Origin: Verrucomicrobiota bacterium
GTDB taxonomy: Bacteria; Verrucomicrobiota; Verrucomicrobiia; Chthoniobacterales; UBA10450
Length of the DNA: 6,461 nucleotides
Assembly: GCA_003219225.1 (NCBI GenBank)
Contig: QHPZ01000239.1
Span: 1 to 6,461 of the forward strand
Direction of reading: 5' to 3'
The position numbers were made by a program, and so were the translations under genes. The first letter of the stretch is position 1, and each line of letters opens with the position of its first letter. Below, one piece after another: positions 5,935 through 6,461 of this stretch. The notes beneath the pieces are model-generated. The model ran no database searches. It had not been told where the DNA came from and saw only the letters and a list, made by a program, of their open reading frames with translations.

Positions 5935-5963
5935 ATTATTGTAATGCGGCTCATTTATGTCAA
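5935..5963 (-). promoter_or_regulatory. Sigma70-type promoter for the bactofilin operon
   Basis: On the - strand a perfect -35 box TTGACA (5963-5958) is followed by a 17-base spacer and AATAAT (5940-5935), a five-of-six match to TATAAT. The expected transcript start is around 5928, almost on the GTG at 5929. The region is the most AT-rich part of this gap and lies directly between two genes read in the same direction, exactly where an operon promoter is expected. This supports the three downstream genes being transcribed independently of the gene at 6012-6461. Confidence 0.7.
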
Positions 5964-6001
5964 CGCAATCTCAAAGAAATTCACGGAAAATTGCTGGCTA
6001 T

Positions 6002-6027
6002 TCACCGCTTTTCACCGGTTACTCACC
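6002..6027 (-). repeat. Three GGTGA direct repeats at helical spacing
   Basis: On the - strand GGTGA occurs three times (6027-6023, 6016-6012, 6006-6002), with spacings of 11 and 10 bases, about one helical turn each. The array overlaps the stop of the upstream gene and ends about 38 bases before the -35 box of the bactofilin promoter. Activator or operator binding is possible, but the units are short and chance is not excluded. Confidence 0.25.
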
Positions 6028-6461
6028 ACCCGATATAATTTCCCCGCACCGGTTTGCGCTGAGAAACTGAGAAAGGGCGGCGCCCGCGACGGTGTTCGAT
6101 CCAGAATCACACAAACCGGCATCTGCGGCGTCGGCAATCCGAGGATTGCGGCGGAATTTTCCGCGGCACGCTCGGGATCATAGATGATGAGCCAAGTCAC
6201 TGAGTGGTTTTGCAGCACTTGCCGTGCTGTTTGCCAATCCTGGCTGAGGAAAAAACGCGCGCTCTGCGCAATTCCAGGCAGACTTTCATGCGAGCTGCCC
6301 GCCACGGCGGGTTGGCGCGACCAGTACGCGATTTGCGGCGAAAGCCACCATTGGGCGAGAAACGCGCGCTGCTCGGCCGACTGCAAATCGAGCGCGACAT
6401 CATGCAACTGCACTGATTCGTTCCGTTTCTGGATCCGGTCCACGTATTCCGCTTCCTTAGG
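6012..6461 (-). CDS. C-terminal part of a large, probably membrane-anchored protein (possible glycosyltransferase), 5' end outside the window
   Basis: The frame is open to the window edge, so only the last 149 residues are seen (beginning PKEAEYVDRIQKRNE); the GTG at 6443 is not a convincing start. The visible part is globular, with aromatic-rich sequence (FLAQWWLSPQIAYWSRQPAVAG), the conserved-looking SSHESLPGI, and a strand WLIIYDPERAAENS followed by PVCVILDR. No membrane helix falls in this portion. From memory the pattern resembles the C-terminal extracytoplasmic domain of oligosaccharyl- or mannosyltransferase-like polytopic proteins, in which a dozen N-terminal membrane helices precede such a domain. 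That assignment is inference and the missing N-terminus would decide it. The stop lies 82 bases before the bactofilin start, and the gap holds the bactofilin promoter. Confidence 0.6.
   Translation of the reverse strand, partial: PKEAEYVDRIQKRNESVQLHDVALDLQSAEQRAFLAQWWLSPQIAYWSRQPAVAGSSHESLPGIAQSARFFLSQDWQTARQVLQNHSVTWLIIYDPERAAENSAAILGLPTPQMPVCVILDRTPSRAPPFLSFSAQTGAGKLYRVVSNR

Overview
The window is a moderately GC-rich, densely coded bacterial segment. It most resembles a member of the Verrucomicrobiota, perhaps of the Chthoniobacterales type. That placement is inferred from remembered family resemblance: the style of the GlnD protein, the DUF5069 protein, the zinc-ribbon bactofilin next to a plain bactofilin, and short degenerate intergenic repeats. 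No rRNA, tRNA, CRISPR array, transposase or phage gene is visible.

The left half reads on the + strand. It starts with the end of a small two-helix membrane protein. Next comes a glnD-type [protein-PII] uridylyltransferase/uridylyl-removing enzyme, split into two frames near 1640. Last is an NDP-sugar pyrophosphorylase-like nucleotidyltransferase. The glnD locus is the most notable part. The nucleotidyltransferase signature has lost one of its two catalytic aspartates (SDVD expected, SDVG seen). The reading frame also changes, with apparent loss of a short inter-domain stretch, between the nucleotidyltransferase half and the HD/ACT half. Either the gene is decaying (or mis-assembled), or the uridylyltransferase activity has been lost while the HD and ACT modules are kept.

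The right half reads on the - strand and converges on the left half at 3947-4055. There an inverted array of a 9-base unit (AATGACGAA, three copies facing three) supplies the last codons of the + strand gene and the stop codon of the - strand gene. In transcription order the - strand carries: the C-terminal part of a large, probably membrane-anchored protein cut by the window edge; a short gap with a strong sigma70-like promoter; a canonical bactofilin with a seven-proline linker encoded by a triplet repeat; a second bactofilin-like protein with two N-terminal zinc ribbons; and a DUF5069 protein whose likely TTG start lies one base after the preceding stop. The last three look like one operon (gaps of 27 and 1 bases). 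It probably builds or modulates a bactofilin polymer, while the role of DUF5069 is unknown.

No clearly new multi-gene system can be proven from this window. The best candidates for follow-up are the altered GlnD, the zinc-ribbon/plain bactofilin pair, and the inverted repeat array at the convergent gene ends.
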